A DNA stretch of 37,605 nucleotides from Zobellia uliginosa (GTDB lineage Bacteria > Bacteroidota > Bacteroidia > Flavobacteriales > Flavobacteriaceae). The position numbers were made by a program, and so were the translations under genes. The notes beneath the pieces were generated by a model. The model was given only the letters and a program-made list of their open reading frames with translations, had not been told where the DNA came from and made no database searches. This document shows, piece after piece, positions 1-8,999 of the stretch. The DNA lies in contig NZ_FTOB01000014.1 of assembly GCF_900156625.1 (NCBI RefSeq), positions 1 to 37,605 on the forward strand, read 5' to 3'. Position 1 is the first letter of the stretch. The number at the start of each line of letters is the position of its first letter.

Positions 1-26
1 TAGGTGGGAGAGTAGGAAGCCGCCTT
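1..26 (+). rRNA. rrf: 5S ribosomal RNA, 3' end only (5' part lies outside the window)
   Basis: The first bases carry the conserved GGTGGGAGAGTAGG segment found at the 3' end of bacterial 5S rRNA, followed by the closing-stem bases GCCGCC and then a strong intrinsic terminator. The body of the gene and the rest of the presumed 16S-23S-5S operon lie upstream of the window. The exact 3' end is estimated to within a few bases. Confidence 0.82.
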
Positions 27-33
27 ACTTCGA

Positions 34-70
34 GGTCCCGATCAGTTTTACTGGTCGGGACCTTTTTTTT
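34..70 (+). terminator. Intrinsic terminator of the rRNA operon
   Basis: A 12-pair stem (GGTCCCGATCAG with CTGGTCGGGACC, one T-G wobble) encloses a 5-base loop and is followed directly by a run of about ten T. It sits just after the 5S 3' end, as expected for the end of an rrn transcript. Confidence 0.92.
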
Positions 71-471
71 TGACCATCCCCCGTCCACATTACAACCCCG
101 TTGGAATTCTCTGTAAAACAACACCCCTGTATCCACTTCAGTACGGCAATCGTAGCCTGTGCTTCCTAAATAAACTATACCTAGGTGTTTCTACTATGCT
201 ACCTTGCTTCAGGCTATTATAAATTGACTTAACGGATAGGGTTACTGTATCGATATCCCGAAGACCATGCTACATTTTAGAGTAGGTTTAAAATAAAATG
301 AGTTTTAAGGAGTATGGAAGACTTAACCTAAGTGCTAGACCTTAGTTATGTTAAGGAAGGAAAGAAAAGGTATAGGAGAGCTTGCTATGAGGTCGTTTTT
401 GACCGAAAGGATGTTTGTATGCATCTAGGGGGAAGAAATGAGGAAGAGGAATGAAATTGAAAAGGTGGGGG
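71..471. other. Intergenic stretch without a recognisable gene
   Basis: About 400 bases lie between the rRNA terminator and the terminator of the leftward susD gene. The short open frames here have no family resemblance, and one runs through the susD terminator. The only structure seen is an imperfect hairpin at 322-355: CTTAAC/GTTAAG outer arms, CTAAG/CTTAG inner arms, an 8-base loop and a 4-base bulge. It has no T-run beside it and no convincing promoter, so no RNA gene is claimed. Confidence 0.6.
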
Positions 472-507
472 TAAATAAAAAACCATTGATCAATAATTGA
501 CCAATGG
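472..507 (-). terminator. Intrinsic terminator of the first susC-susD operon
   Basis: A near-perfect inverted repeat at 483-507 (CCATTG...CAATGG outer arms, TCAAT/ATTGA inner arms, one mismatch) is followed on the minus strand by a T-rich run (TTTTTTATTT). It lies about 30 bases past the susD stop codon. Confidence 0.85.
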
Positions 508-534
508 CTTTTCTGGTTTAGAATGGATAATATG

Positions 535-2043
535 TTAATACCCTTGGTTCTGTACAAGATTAGGGTTGTTCTGCATTTCCGATGTAGGTATGGGGAACAA
601 GAGCTCTCTTTCTGTCAAGGCTTTGTTCGGGAGGTAGGTAAAATGATGTCCTACGAAGTCCTCAAGCTCATTGGTTTCCGGATTATAAGCTTGTCTCCAG
701 CGTGCCATATCGTACCAAGTCTTATTTTCAAAACTCAGTTCATGAATCCTTTCGATACGTACAGCTTCTCTAAAATCGGCTTGTGAAAGACCGGAAAGAT
801 CAGGAACCTCGGCACGTTGTCTTATTTCGTTGATTGCATCATAGGCTTCTGTTGATGGGGCACCTTCCGCTTCGTTGGCGGCTTCGGCATACATGAGCAA
901 TACATCGGCATAGCGGTAAATACACCAGTTTAGGTCCGATTGGGCGCTTTCTTCATTGGCCTGTATGTCAAAATGCTTGAAAATATAAGGAGCACCTAGA
1001 TTAACACTGTCCGTTCTATCGGCTTCCAATGAATAGCTGGTAAAATAGAATTCCTTTTCCTTCGCCCTTTTATCATCGGCTTCATATGAATTGGCAAACT
1101 CATTGGTAGAGAATATACCGCCCGTCTGTGCCGAATAAGCGGAAATTCCCAAGTTATAGGGTAAAATAGCGGGTTGCCAGTTGGCCGATTGGATGTTGGC
1201 GGCAAATTGGGTCATAAAGATATATTCTCCCGTATTTTTGGTCGCGGGGTTATGTAGGTCGTCATACGAATCGAATATGGTGTATTGGTTTGAGTCGATT
1301 ACCTCTTTCGCTTTATTGGCCGCAAGCTGAAAATTCTCTGTTTTTTGAAGAGGAAAACCTCCTGTAGTCAAATATACATCGGCCAATAAGGTCTTGATCG
1401 CTCCCATTGAGACCCGACCTGATTCGTCTCTCCATGGTAAACTAGAATTTTCGGCATCGGTCAAATCGCTGATGATCAAATCGTAAACTGCTTCTGCGGA
1501 AGCCTGCTCAGGGTAGAGTTGCTCAGATGTCAAATCAACGGATTCGGTTATGATCGGAATGTTTCCGAACATGCGTACCAAGCCAAAGTAGTAATACGCC
1601 CTAAAGAATTTGGCTTCTGCCAGGTAATTCTGTTTTTCGGTCTCGTCCATGTTTATCTCCGGAATCTTTTCAATGGCCAAGTTCGCCCTTGATATCCCCG
1701 TATAATATTCGGTCCAAAAACTGCTGCCATATCCGTTGTCCGAATTATTGATCAAATCTTTGACCAGATAAATGTTGGTTGCCTGACCTAGGGACGTATT
1801 TGCAAGTCCCGTGGCAAATTCAAGCATGAGCCAGGTTCCTCCTCCAAAACCGCTATTCGTTATGGGGACCAAAGGTTCATAGATACCATTTACCGCACTT
1901 TCGGCATGTTCTGCCTTAGTGAAATAAGTGTCGGTAGTAAAGTTAGATTCGTCTTCCTCATCTAAAAAGTCACTACATGAAAATGTAAGCGATACAGCGG
2001 TCAAGACCACTATAGTTCTTATAAAGTTTTTATAGGTTTTCAT
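535..2043 (-). CDS. SusD/RagB family glycan-binding outer-membrane lipoprotein
   Basis: This 502-residue protein is the surface-exposed binding partner that forms a lid over a SusC-type TonB-dependent transporter. The N-terminus is a lipoprotein signal: a basic start, a hydrophobic stretch and a lipidation cysteine at residue 23 in FSCSDFLDEE. The acidic residues just after that Cys fit export to the cell surface in Bacteroidota. The body shows SusD features: a TPR-like segment (NYLAEAKFFRAYYYFGLVRMFG), the C-terminal IRQRAEVPD and RIERIHELSFE blocks, and a terminal LLFPIPTSEMQNNPNLVQNQGY. Length is typical of the family. It starts 21 bases after the susC stop, so both are one operon ending at the 472-507 terminator. 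The glycan bound cannot be read from sequence. The family assignment is firm. Confidence 0.95.
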   Translation of the reverse strand: MKTYKNFIRTIVVLTAVSLTFSCSDFLDEEDESNFTTDTYFTKAEHAESAVNGIYEPLVPITNSGFGGGTWLMLEFATGLANTSLGQATNIYLVKDLINNSDNGYGSSFWTEYYTGISRANLAIEKIPEINMDETEKQNYLAEAKFFRAYYYFGLVRMFGNIPIITESVDLTSEQLYPEQASAEAVYDLIISDLTDAENSSLPWRDESGRVSMGAIKTLLADVYLTTGGFPLQKTENFQLAANKAKEVIDSNQYTIFDSYDDLHNPATKNTGEYIFMTQFAANIQSANWQPAILPYNLGISAYSAQTGGIFSTNEFANSYEADDKRAKEKEFYFTSYSLEADRTDSVNLGAPYIFKHFDIQANEESAQSDLNWCIYRYADVLLMYAEAANEAEGAPSTEAYDAINEIRQRAEVPDLSGLSQADFREAVRIERIHELSFENKTWYDMARWRQAYNPETNELEDFVGHHFTYLPNKALTERELLFPIPTSEMQNNPNLVQNQGY

Positions 2044-2064
2044 TTTTTTATCTTTTTAATATTA

Positions 2065-5000
2065 TTACAATCCAACATTAAGCCCTATCATGAATGTGCG
2101 GGGTCTTGGGTAATCGTACAAGGAAAAACCTTGGTCAAATGTGCCGCCACCGTTAGAGCTTTCAGGGTCATATCCAGGGAACTTGGTCGATACAAAAAAG
2201 TTCTGTACAGATGTATATAACCTTAGGCGGCTCAAGTGTAAACGCTTGGTCAGTTCAGGATTGAATACATAAGAAAGCATTAAGTTTCTTCCTCTTAAAA
2301 ATGAAGCATCTTTTAATTTTCCGGAATCGTTGTTGGTATCGTATCCGGCGGCTATAGGTCTGATCTGGGCGATATCGGTATCTTGATTATCGGGGGTCCA
2401 GGCATTTAATACCGTAGAGAAACTGTTGGCGATGGTCTGGCGGTCTTCCGCAGAGTGCTCGTCACGGTACATAAGGCTATTGCCATATTGAAACTGAAGG
2501 TCTACCAATAGTTCTAGGTTTCCATATCTGAAGGTGTTGGAAAAAGTTCCGAAACCATCAGGGATACCTTTTCCTATGATGGCCCTGTCATCACTATTAA
2601 TGGCGCCATCATCGTTTAGGTCCTTGTATTTTATGTCACCCGGAAGCCTGTCGTAAATAGCGGCCTGTGCTGCTTCGTCCGTATTCCAAGTTCCTTCGTC
2701 AATATATCCAAAGAAAGTACCTACAGGCTCTCCTTCGCGAATTAGTGTAGATCCCAAAAAGATATCGGATCCTCCAGAAAGTGCGACTACTTTGTTTTTG
2801 TTGATGGAAATATTGAAATTTGAATTCCATCCGAAAAGTTCGTTATCGACATTGATCGTGTTCAAGTTGATTTCAACACCTTTGTTCTCCATGCTACCAA
2901 CATTTCTAAAAACGTTTGAGAAACCACTAGTGGAAGGTACAGGTGCGTTAAGGAGCATATCGGTAGTTAATTTGCGATATACGTCAAGTTCTAAGGCAAT
3001 TCGATTGTTTAAAAAGCCTATTTCGAGTCCGGCATCTACTTGCTCTGTTTTTTCCCATCGCAAATCAGGATTGGCCATACGCTGCGGTATACTAAAGGAT
3101 GCGCGGTCGCCGTCAAAAATAACGGTTCCACTTTCCAGTCCGGCCAAAGCTCTATAAGCTGGAATTTCAGAGTTACCAGTAGCCCCGTAACTAGCTCTCA
3201 CTTTTAGGTTGGAAATGGTCTCACTTTGTGATAGAAAATCTTCGTTGGAAACCCTCCAGGCCAATGCGGCCGATGGGAAGAAAGCAAATTGATTCTCAGG
3301 ACCGAATTTCGAAGAGCCGTCAGCCCGTCCTGTTAAGGTCAATAGGTATTTGTTTTGATGGTTGTAGTTTACACGGCCAAAGTAGGAATTGAGTCCGTAT
3401 GCAATTTTACTGGAGGTCGGTGTTTGAGGGTTAGATCCGGCACCTAGGTTGTTAAAACCGTAAAAGTCATCGGCGAACCCTCTTGTAGATGCCCTTGACT
3501 CGAATTCATCTATATGTTGCCAAGATAGTCCCACCATGGCGGTTAATGAATTTTCGTTTTCGAAATCTTTACTGTAGGTCAAATAGTTTTCAAACTGCCA
3601 TGAATTGTAGCGACCGTTATCAACATAAGCGGCACCATCGGGTCGGGCAATATATCGTAAGTCCCTACCTCCGTAGTAGTCGTTCCTTTGGTTTATAACA
3701 TTGGCACCGACAGTAGTTCGCAATTGTAGATTTTTGTTGAAGGCAATATTGCTATAGAAATTTCCCAAAACCGTTTGGGTCTTAAGAAAGTATCTTCTGT
3801 CGTTGGCTACGGCAACGGGGCTTCCGCCACCTTCCATACCAGGGTAGTCGATATTCGATCCCCAAGTTCCGTCTTCATAGGTTACCGGAATTATCGGTAG
3901 CGCTTCAAACACCTGTCTCATCGTGGTGATGCCTCCACCACCAAGTTGGTCTACTTGCTTTTCATTCTGGTCGTTATATGCTAGACTACCGCCGACCCTT
4001 AGCCAATCGGTAATGTCGGAATCCATGGTGAACCTAGCGGAGTAGCGCTTGAGCCAAGATTCCACGATTAGACCTTGCTCGTCACGGAAGCCCATAAAGA
4101 GTCCGTAGTTGCCTTGCTTGGTACCTCCTGTAAAAGAAAGTTGATGGTTTTGGGTAAAAGAGGTTCTTATGGCCTCATCTTGCCAATCGGTATCGTAGAG
4201 TGGATTTCCTTCCGTATCAAAAAGTCTAGGGTCTGTTCTTTTGAGTCTAGGGTCTGTATACCTGCCTCCGGCCCATCCGTCGGGGTCAAATTTCTCAGCG
4301 TTTGCATAGGCGGTTTCCTCTACCTGAAGAAACTCTTCCGAGTTGAGTAAATCAAGTTTTTTTGGGAGTGTTCCAATACTGAAATCAACATCGTAGTTAA
4401 GACGGCCCCCGCCCCCGGTCGTACCTCTTTTGGTACTTACCAAGATAACGCCGTTGGCTCCTCTTGCCCCGTAAATGGCGGTTGCGGAAGCATCTTTTAA
4501 AACTTCAATCGATTCAATATCATTTGGGTTCATATAATCAATGGGCGTACTGCCATTAGGCAAGCTGGCTGCGCTAAGAATAACGCCATCGATTACATAC
4601 AGGGGAGTGTTGGCGATACTTACCGAGGTATTACCGCGAATTCGTACCACTGTTCTTCCTCCCGGTCTACCTGATCCCGATGTTACATTAACCCCGGAAA
4701 TCTTACCAGCTATGGCCTGATTCATTGAGGCGGCCGGTCTTTCGGCCAATTCATCGGCTTTTACGGAGCCTACGGCACCGGTCAGGTCGCTTTTCTTCTG
4801 GGTACCGTACCCGATTAAAACAACCTCGTCTAAGGCGGCTGCATTTTCGTCGAGGGTAATCATTATGTTGCTCTGTCCACTAACGGGAATTTCTTTTGCC
4901 GAATAGCCGATATAGGAAATAACCAGTACCGCATCGCTGCTACTTACTTTGATCGAAAAATTACCGTCAAAGTCGGTTGTCACACCATTTGTAGTACCTT

Positions 5001-5235
5001 TTTCAATAATACTCGCACCAGGTAAAGGTTGGTTGCCTTGGTCGCTTACCGTACCGGTAATTACGTTGTCTTGCTCATCCGATGATGAATATGGAATAGC
5101 GTCGTTTTTCTCTGTATACCCGTCGGTCACGTCGACTGGTATACTCGCTCCAAAGGAAGGTTGGAGACATACAATTTGAATACCTAATAAGAAACAAAAC
5201 GGTTTGATCTTAAAAGATGATAACATTGAAGTCAT
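2065..5235 (-). CDS. SusC/RagA family TonB-dependent outer-membrane transporter (no STN domain)
   Basis: This 1056-residue transporter would import oligosaccharides across the outer membrane using TonB energy. Features in order are a signal peptide (about residues 1-30), a carboxypeptidase-regulatory-like beta domain at about 58-130 (GTVSDQGNQPLPGASI), a TonB-box-like segment DEVVLIGYG at 136-144, a plug domain to about 270 with IESIEVLKDASATAIYGARG, and a beta-barrel ending in a hydrophobic strand (FMIGLNVGL). There is no N-terminal STN domain, so it is not expected to signal to an anti-sigma factor directly, unlike the second SusC in this window. The ATG at 5233-5235 is chosen; a second Met at codon 4 is possible. 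It is first in an operon with the downstream susD. Regulation may involve the repeats at 5488-5525. Confidence 0.95.
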   Translation of the reverse strand: MTSMLSSFKIKPFCFLLGIQIVCLQPSFGASIPVDVTDGYTEKNDAIPYSSSDEQDNVITGTVSDQGNQPLPGASIIEKGTTNGVTTDFDGNFSIKVSSSDAVLVISYIGYSAKEIPVSGQSNIMITLDENAAALDEVVLIGYGTQKKSDLTGAVGSVKADELAERPAASMNQAIAGKISGVNVTSGSGRPGGRTVVRIRGNTSVSIANTPLYVIDGVILSAASLPNGSTPIDYMNPNDIESIEVLKDASATAIYGARGANGVILVSTKRGTTGGGGRLNYDVDFSIGTLPKKLDLLNSEEFLQVEETAYANAEKFDPDGWAGGRYTDPRLKRTDPRLFDTEGNPLYDTDWQDEAIRTSFTQNHQLSFTGGTKQGNYGLFMGFRDEQGLIVESWLKRYSARFTMDSDITDWLRVGGSLAYNDQNEKQVDQLGGGGITTMRQVFEALPIIPVTYEDGTWGSNIDYPGMEGGGSPVAVANDRRYFLKTQTVLGNFYSNIAFNKNLQLRTTVGANVINQRNDYYGGRDLRYIARPDGAAYVDNGRYNSWQFENYLTYSKDFENENSLTAMVGLSWQHIDEFESRASTRGFADDFYGFNNLGAGSNPQTPTSSKIAYGLNSYFGRVNYNHQNKYLLTLTGRADGSSKFGPENQFAFFPSAALAWRVSNEDFLSQSETISNLKVRASYGATGNSEIPAYRALAGLESGTVIFDGDRASFSIPQRMANPDLRWEKTEQVDAGLEIGFLNNRIALELDVYRKLTTDMLLNAPVPSTSGFSNVFRNVGSMENKGVEINLNTINVDNELFGWNSNFNISINKNKVVALSGGSDIFLGSTLIREGEPVGTFFGYIDEGTWNTDEAAQAAIYDRLPGDIKYKDLNDDGAINSDDRAIIGKGIPDGFGTFSNTFRYGNLELLVDLQFQYGNSLMYRDEHSAEDRQTIANSFSTVLNAWTPDNQDTDIAQIRPIAAGYDTNNDSGKLKDASFLRGRNLMLSYVFNPELTKRLHLSRLRLYTSVQNFFVSTKFPGYDPESSNGGGTFDQGFSLYDYPRPRTFMIGLNVGL

Positions 5236-5278
5236 AGTCTAAAAGTTTAAGTTGTTGAATTAGTTAGAGGAATTAATT

Positions 5279-5286
5279 CAAATGTA
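5279..5286 (-). promoter_or_regulatory. Candidate -7 promoter element for the first susC-susD operon
   Basis: On the minus strand the bases read TACATTTG, a full match to the Bacteroidota -7 consensus TAnnTTTG. It lies about 43 bases before the susC start codon. No clear TTTG -33 element stands 17-20 bases further upstream, so the promoter may need an activator or be weak. Confidence 0.4.
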
Positions 5287-5740
5287 GCGGTATGAGTGAA
5301 GCGAGTATACCTGTTAAATTACAAATTATGGTATTTTTTTGTCATTTAGTGATAATTTGATAATGTGTGATATATTTTTTTGTTAAATGCTTATTTGTTA
5401 AAAAACAATATTTGTCGTTTTGCTTATAAACTGGTTTAATTGGGCAATTCCTTTTTAGTTTGTATTGGTATTTTAGAAATTTAAATGACCCCTGTTGGGG
5501 GTAAAGTGTTATAAATGAGGGTAAATTGTGTGTATTGGGCCCTGTTTTTCAAAAAGGGTTTTCTTTAAGTGAGCGAGGAAGTTCTTCTATGTGCCGTACA
5601 CAAATTTGGAGATAATTTTTAGTGTTTAAGGGAATACGATTCAAATAATTGAAATGATAAAATAGTAGAATTTTAAGTTTTGTTTAACAAAAATCAAACA
5701 GACCACATTTCCTGAAGGATTGTTATTTTTTTTGGAGGAT
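5287..5740. other. Long A+T-rich intergenic region upstream of the first susC
   Basis: About 450 bases without a supportable gene. The region is very A+T rich near susC. It contains a small inverted repeat ACCCC/GGGGT at 5488-5502 and paired GGGTAAA motifs (listed separately). It separates the leftward susC operon from the terminator of the next leftward gene, so it is most likely the regulatory region of susC. Confidence 0.5.
5488..5525 (-). promoter_or_regulatory. Candidate operator: direct TTTACCC repeats 20 bases apart beside an inverted repeat
   Basis: The heptamer GGGTAAA occurs at 5499-5505 and 5519-5525 (TTTACCC on the minus strand), a 20-base period or about two helical turns. The first copy overlaps a 5-pair inverted repeat ACCCC-TGTTG-GGGGT at 5488-5502. 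This arrangement upstream of a susC fits a dimeric regulator site. No regulator gene lies next to it, so the protein that might bind is unknown. Confidence 0.3.
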
Positions 5741-5775
5741 AAAAAAAAGGAGACCTTTATTTGAAGGTCTCCTTT
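5741..5775 (-). terminator. Intrinsic terminator of the dehydrogenase/cytochrome c fusion gene
   Basis: Perfect 12-base arms (AAAGGAGACCTT at 5746-5757 and AAGGTCTCCTTT at 5764-5775) enclose a 6-base loop. On the minus strand the hairpin is followed by a T-run. It lies 26 bases after the stop codon of the leftward gene. Confidence 0.93.
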
Positions 5776-5801
5776 AAAAGGTAAAATTAAGCGGGTTCCG
5801 A

Positions 5802-8800
5802 TTATTTCATCGGGTGTTCTTGCAATAGCTCTTCTGGAGAGTAAAAGCCTTCTTTGTCTTTGATCTTCTCTCGTACTTCTTTAACCTTTTCAGGGGAAAT
5901 GGCCGAGGCTTTGTTGCCGAAGGTGTTCCTTACGTAGGTAAGTACCGCTGCGGTTTCTTCTGCGTTCAATAATTTTCCGAAGGGGGTCATCGGTACTTGG
6001 CCAGGGTATTTTTTACCCTTTACCTCTATAGGCCCCATGATGCCGTTGGTGGTTAGTTTTATCAATCGCTCTTCGCTACCGGTAACCCATTTTGAACCGG
6101 CTAAGGGTGGGAATCCGGAAGCGGAGAGGCCTTGGCCATCGGATTGGTGACAGGTGGCGCAGTAGCCATCCCTTTCATATATTTCCTGTCCTGCCATTAA
6201 AAGCTCTAGGTCTTTTCCTTTAAGGTCGGTTTGGATGACGTCCTTGGGCTTTTCGCCGGCCCTATGTCCGTTTAAATGGGCAAGTGCCGCTTCGTACGGT
6301 CGCTCCATCCATTTGTCAAGTCCCTTTTTGCCCGCTTCGGTGATAATAGGTATGCCTACATCTTTGCCTAGTCTTGATGCGGCTACTAAGGCTTCAAGTC
6401 GAACCCTTGGGTTATCGTCTTTTGCGGCTTGCATCAATAGTTCGGCCTGATCGTCGATTTGGTGTCCGGCATATCTAAGTACCCCAACCGCCGCGGTGCG
6501 TGCCCTGAAGTCTTTTGCTTTTAATAGTTGGGTCAATAGGTCCCTATCTATTTGGTTCAATCCCCAAGTAACCCACAAAGCTTCCAAAAGGTTATGCTCA
6601 TAATTGGCATCGTTCTTGTCTAGGTTGGCGACCCATGTTTTTAACTTGGCCAAAACTTCATCTGCATCACGTGCACGTAATTCTCTTTTTGTACGGTAAC
6701 GGGTTCTGTATTCAGGAAGTTTTAAGTTCTCCAATAATTCTTCAATACTGGCATCGGCAACTTTAGCCGGCTGAAGCAATGGCCTGGAAGGATAAGTAAC
6801 TCTATATATTCTTCCGTGGACATGATCTCTTAACGGGTCACGCGCATTGTGTTGCATATGTCCGATCAAGACATTGCTCCAATCTAAAAAGTATAGTGAA
6901 CCGTCAGGGGCAAATTCCACTACCGGTCTGAAGTTTTTATCATCGGAGAAAATAAGATCTTGTCGGTGCTTACTGATATAACCTGCAGTTTTTGGGTCGT
7001 CTACCATTTTATGTTGTTTGGTTCCCCTAAAGCCAATGGTGTTGTTGATCAGCATATCGCCCTGAACGTTGTCGGGGAAATGGCGGCTGGAAACAAATTC
7101 CAATCCAGAGGTAGGGCGTACCAAGTGGTCTTTTTCGATAAGGTTTTCGGGGATTGGGGAACTCACTCCGTATCGAGGAACAATCGTTCCGGGCATCATC
7201 CATGTTGCGGAAGGTCCGGAGGTGTGCTCAAAAAAGGGCTGTCCCCAGTGGTCAAAAGCAATACCCCAAGGGTTCGGGATGGCCAATTGGGCGGTGCGTT
7301 CAAGGTGGTGACGTTGTGGACTGTATCGGTAAAAACCGCCATTTGTTCCGCGTACCGTACCATAGGCCGTTTCTACATTGGTGTGAAGAAATGTACCTTC
7401 ACCCATATAAATAGCCCCTGATGGGTCGGTTGTAAAGGCGCTGATGGCATGGTGGGTATCGTGATCGTCGAACCCGCTTAATATAATCTCCTTTTTGTCG
7501 GCCTTATCATCCCCATCCGTATCTTTCAATAGGATCAAATTGTTTCCTTGCGACATGTATACGCCTTCTGGGGCGAACTCAAATCCTATAGTAAGGTGTA
7601 GACCGTCAGCAAAAACGGTTTGCTTGTCTGCTTTGTAATCGCCATCGGTATCTTCAAAAATCAAAAGTTTGTCATTCGGTTTGCTGTCCCCTGCTTTGTA
7701 ATGGGGGTAACTTGGCATGACGGCTACCCATAAACGTCCTTTGTTGTCAAATGACATTTGAACGGGGTTCGCTAAATCTGGAAATTGCTCTTCGGAAGCA
7801 AACAGTTCTACTTTATAACCGGGGGCAGTTTTGATTTGTGCCAAGGCCTCTTCTCCATAAAGGTATTCGGGGGTGCCGTTTTTTTCACTTTCCTTATAGT
7901 TGGTCTTTACGGGAGGCAGCTTTTTTGTTTTGGCATCAGCGGTCGCCAGATCCATTTTTTTGCCGTTAGCGGCTTCCCAAATGGCCGTATCCCTAATTGC
8001 GGTCATTTCGCGAATCTTTGCGATTTCGAACGGATAGTTCTCCGGACCATAAGGATTGTACCTTCTTCCGTATACATGAACACTGTTGGGGATCTTAAAG
8101 TCGTTGAGCCAGAACCAGTTCTTTTCTGTAACCGCATCATGTACCAGTTGACGATTGGTTTCATCGGCTTGTTTTCCTCCGAAAATGGCATCGGCCAAAA
8201 GTTTTCCGAATTTTTTGTAGCCCGTGTCGGTTAATTGAAATCCGTCTTGGGTAAGGTCTTCATCTTCGGTTTCGTACCATTTTTTTGTCACCTCAAAGGC
8301 ATCGACGAAAAGAATGCCCTCTTCTGCGGCCACCTCTTTCATGGTTTGGGTGTACAGGGCCAGATTTTTGTTTTCTTTGGTGCCATCGGGCAAATCCATC
8401 TTATCCGATAGGTTTTCAAAAGCAATAGGGGAAACTAGGGCCATTTGAGGTGGGGCGACACCGTTGTACTTTGTGCTTAGGGTGTGTTTGATAAAGGCAC
8501 GGAGTTCTTCGCGGTAGTTGTCAAGACCTTCTTGGCCTTCAAAAGACTCGAGATAGCCGAAAAAGGCGATTATAATATCGGGTTTTAGGCTAGTAATCCA
8601 TTCATCGGGGGTAGGGAAGTGGCCCACGCTGCCCGATTGATGGCCTCCATCATCTTCAATAAAGTGTATTCTGCTGCCCGGATCGTGCTCGAATTTGTCG
8701 GCGCCCGGAAAAGCCCATGGTGATTTTCTTGCGGCATGTGGCCTGAAAGCAGGGGTGTTTCCTCCATCACACATGTTTCTAATGAAGAGTGAATCCTTCG

Positions 8801-8999
8801 GGAACCTTAGGTTCATTTCGGTTTCAAAATGCCCGAATTCCATCATTCTCGAACCAAGGTTGCTTCCTACTAAAACAATACGAGAGTTTTTCTCAAGTGT
8901 TAAGGTGTTGCTCTTTTTTTCGCTACAGGCGAAAAGAAATGTGGCCATGACGAAAACCGTGGCGGTCATCTTTAGAGCTGTTCTTCTAATGAATTTCAT
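5802..8999 (-). CDS. Multidomain lipoprotein: SGNH-like domain, PVC-type dehydrogenase beta-propeller, HEAT repeats and C-terminal cytochrome c
   Basis: This 1065-residue protein begins with a lipoprotein signal (lipidation Cys25 in LFACSEKK), so it is anchored in an envelope membrane. Residues about 38-275 resemble an SGNH/GDSL hydrolase. The usual catalytic Ser block reads VGSNLGSRM, the third block reads FFGYLESFEG, and the last block reads DGFQLTDTGY with Gln where the catalytic His is expected, so this part is probably not an active esterase. Residues about 390-740 form the Piru_Ver_Nterm/membrane-bound-dehydrogenase type beta-propeller, with two Ca-binding-like loops (DTDGDYKAD at 450, DTDGDDKAD at 493). 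Residues about 755-910 look like HEAT repeats. The C-terminus is a class I cytochrome c with CATCH at 947-951 and a possible axial Met near 1004. The likely role is oxidation of a sugar or polyol with electron transfer to heme. Substrate and cofactor are unknown. It diverges from an AraC-type regulator. Confidence 0.88.
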   Translation of the reverse strand: MKFIRRTALKMTATVFVMATFLFACSEKKSNTLTLEKNSRIVLVGSNLGSRMMEFGHFETEMNLRFPKDSLFIRNMCDGGNTPAFRPHAARKSPWAFPGADKFEHDPGSRIHFIEDDGGHQSGSVGHFPTPDEWITSLKPDIIIAFFGYLESFEGQEGLDNYREELRAFIKHTLSTKYNGVAPPQMALVSPIAFENLSDKMDLPDGTKENKNLALYTQTMKEVAAEEGILFVDAFEVTKKWYETEDEDLTQDGFQLTDTGYKKFGKLLADAIFGGKQADETNRQLVHDAVTEKNWFWLNDFKIPNSVHVYGRRYNPYGPENYPFEIAKIREMTAIRDTAIWEAANGKKMDLATADAKTKKLPPVKTNYKESEKNGTPEYLYGEEALAQIKTAPGYKVELFASEEQFPDLANPVQMSFDNKGRLWVAVMPSYPHYKAGDSKPNDKLLIFEDTDGDYKADKQTVFADGLHLTIGFEFAPEGVYMSQGNNLILLKDTDGDDKADKKEIILSGFDDHDTHHAISAFTTDPSGAIYMGEGTFLHTNVETAYGTVRGTNGGFYRYSPQRHHLERTAQLAIPNPWGIAFDHWGQPFFEHTSGPSATWMMPGTIVPRYGVSSPIPENLIEKDHLVRPTSGLEFVSSRHFPDNVQGDMLINNTIGFRGTKQHKMVDDPKTAGYISKHRQDLIFSDDKNFRPVVEFAPDGSLYFLDWSNVLIGHMQHNARDPLRDHVHGRIYRVTYPSRPLLQPAKVADASIEELLENLKLPEYRTRYRTKRELRARDADEVLAKLKTWVANLDKNDANYEHNLLEALWVTWGLNQIDRDLLTQLLKAKDFRARTAAVGVLRYAGHQIDDQAELLMQAAKDDNPRVRLEALVAASRLGKDVGIPIITEAGKKGLDKWMERPYEAALAHLNGHRAGEKPKDVIQTDLKGKDLELLMAGQEIYERDGYCATCHQSDGQGLSASGFPPLAGSKWVTGSEERLIKLTTNGIMGPIEVKGKKYPGQVPMTPFGKLLNAEETAAVLTYVRNTFGNKASAISPEKVKEVREKIKDKEGFYSPEELLQEHPMK

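Noticed and set aside
322-355. Imperfect hairpin downstream of the rRNA operon as a small RNA gene
   Set aside because: There is no promoter match nearby and no T-run, and the stem has a 4-base bulge.
351-557. A 68-codon open frame on the minus strand after susD
   Set aside because: It runs through the susD terminator, overlaps the susD 3' end in another frame, and has no recognisable family features.
7785-8234. A 149-codon plus-strand frame inside the dehydrogenase fusion gene
   Set aside because: It is entirely antisense to a clear multidomain protein and its composition looks like reverse-frame translation.
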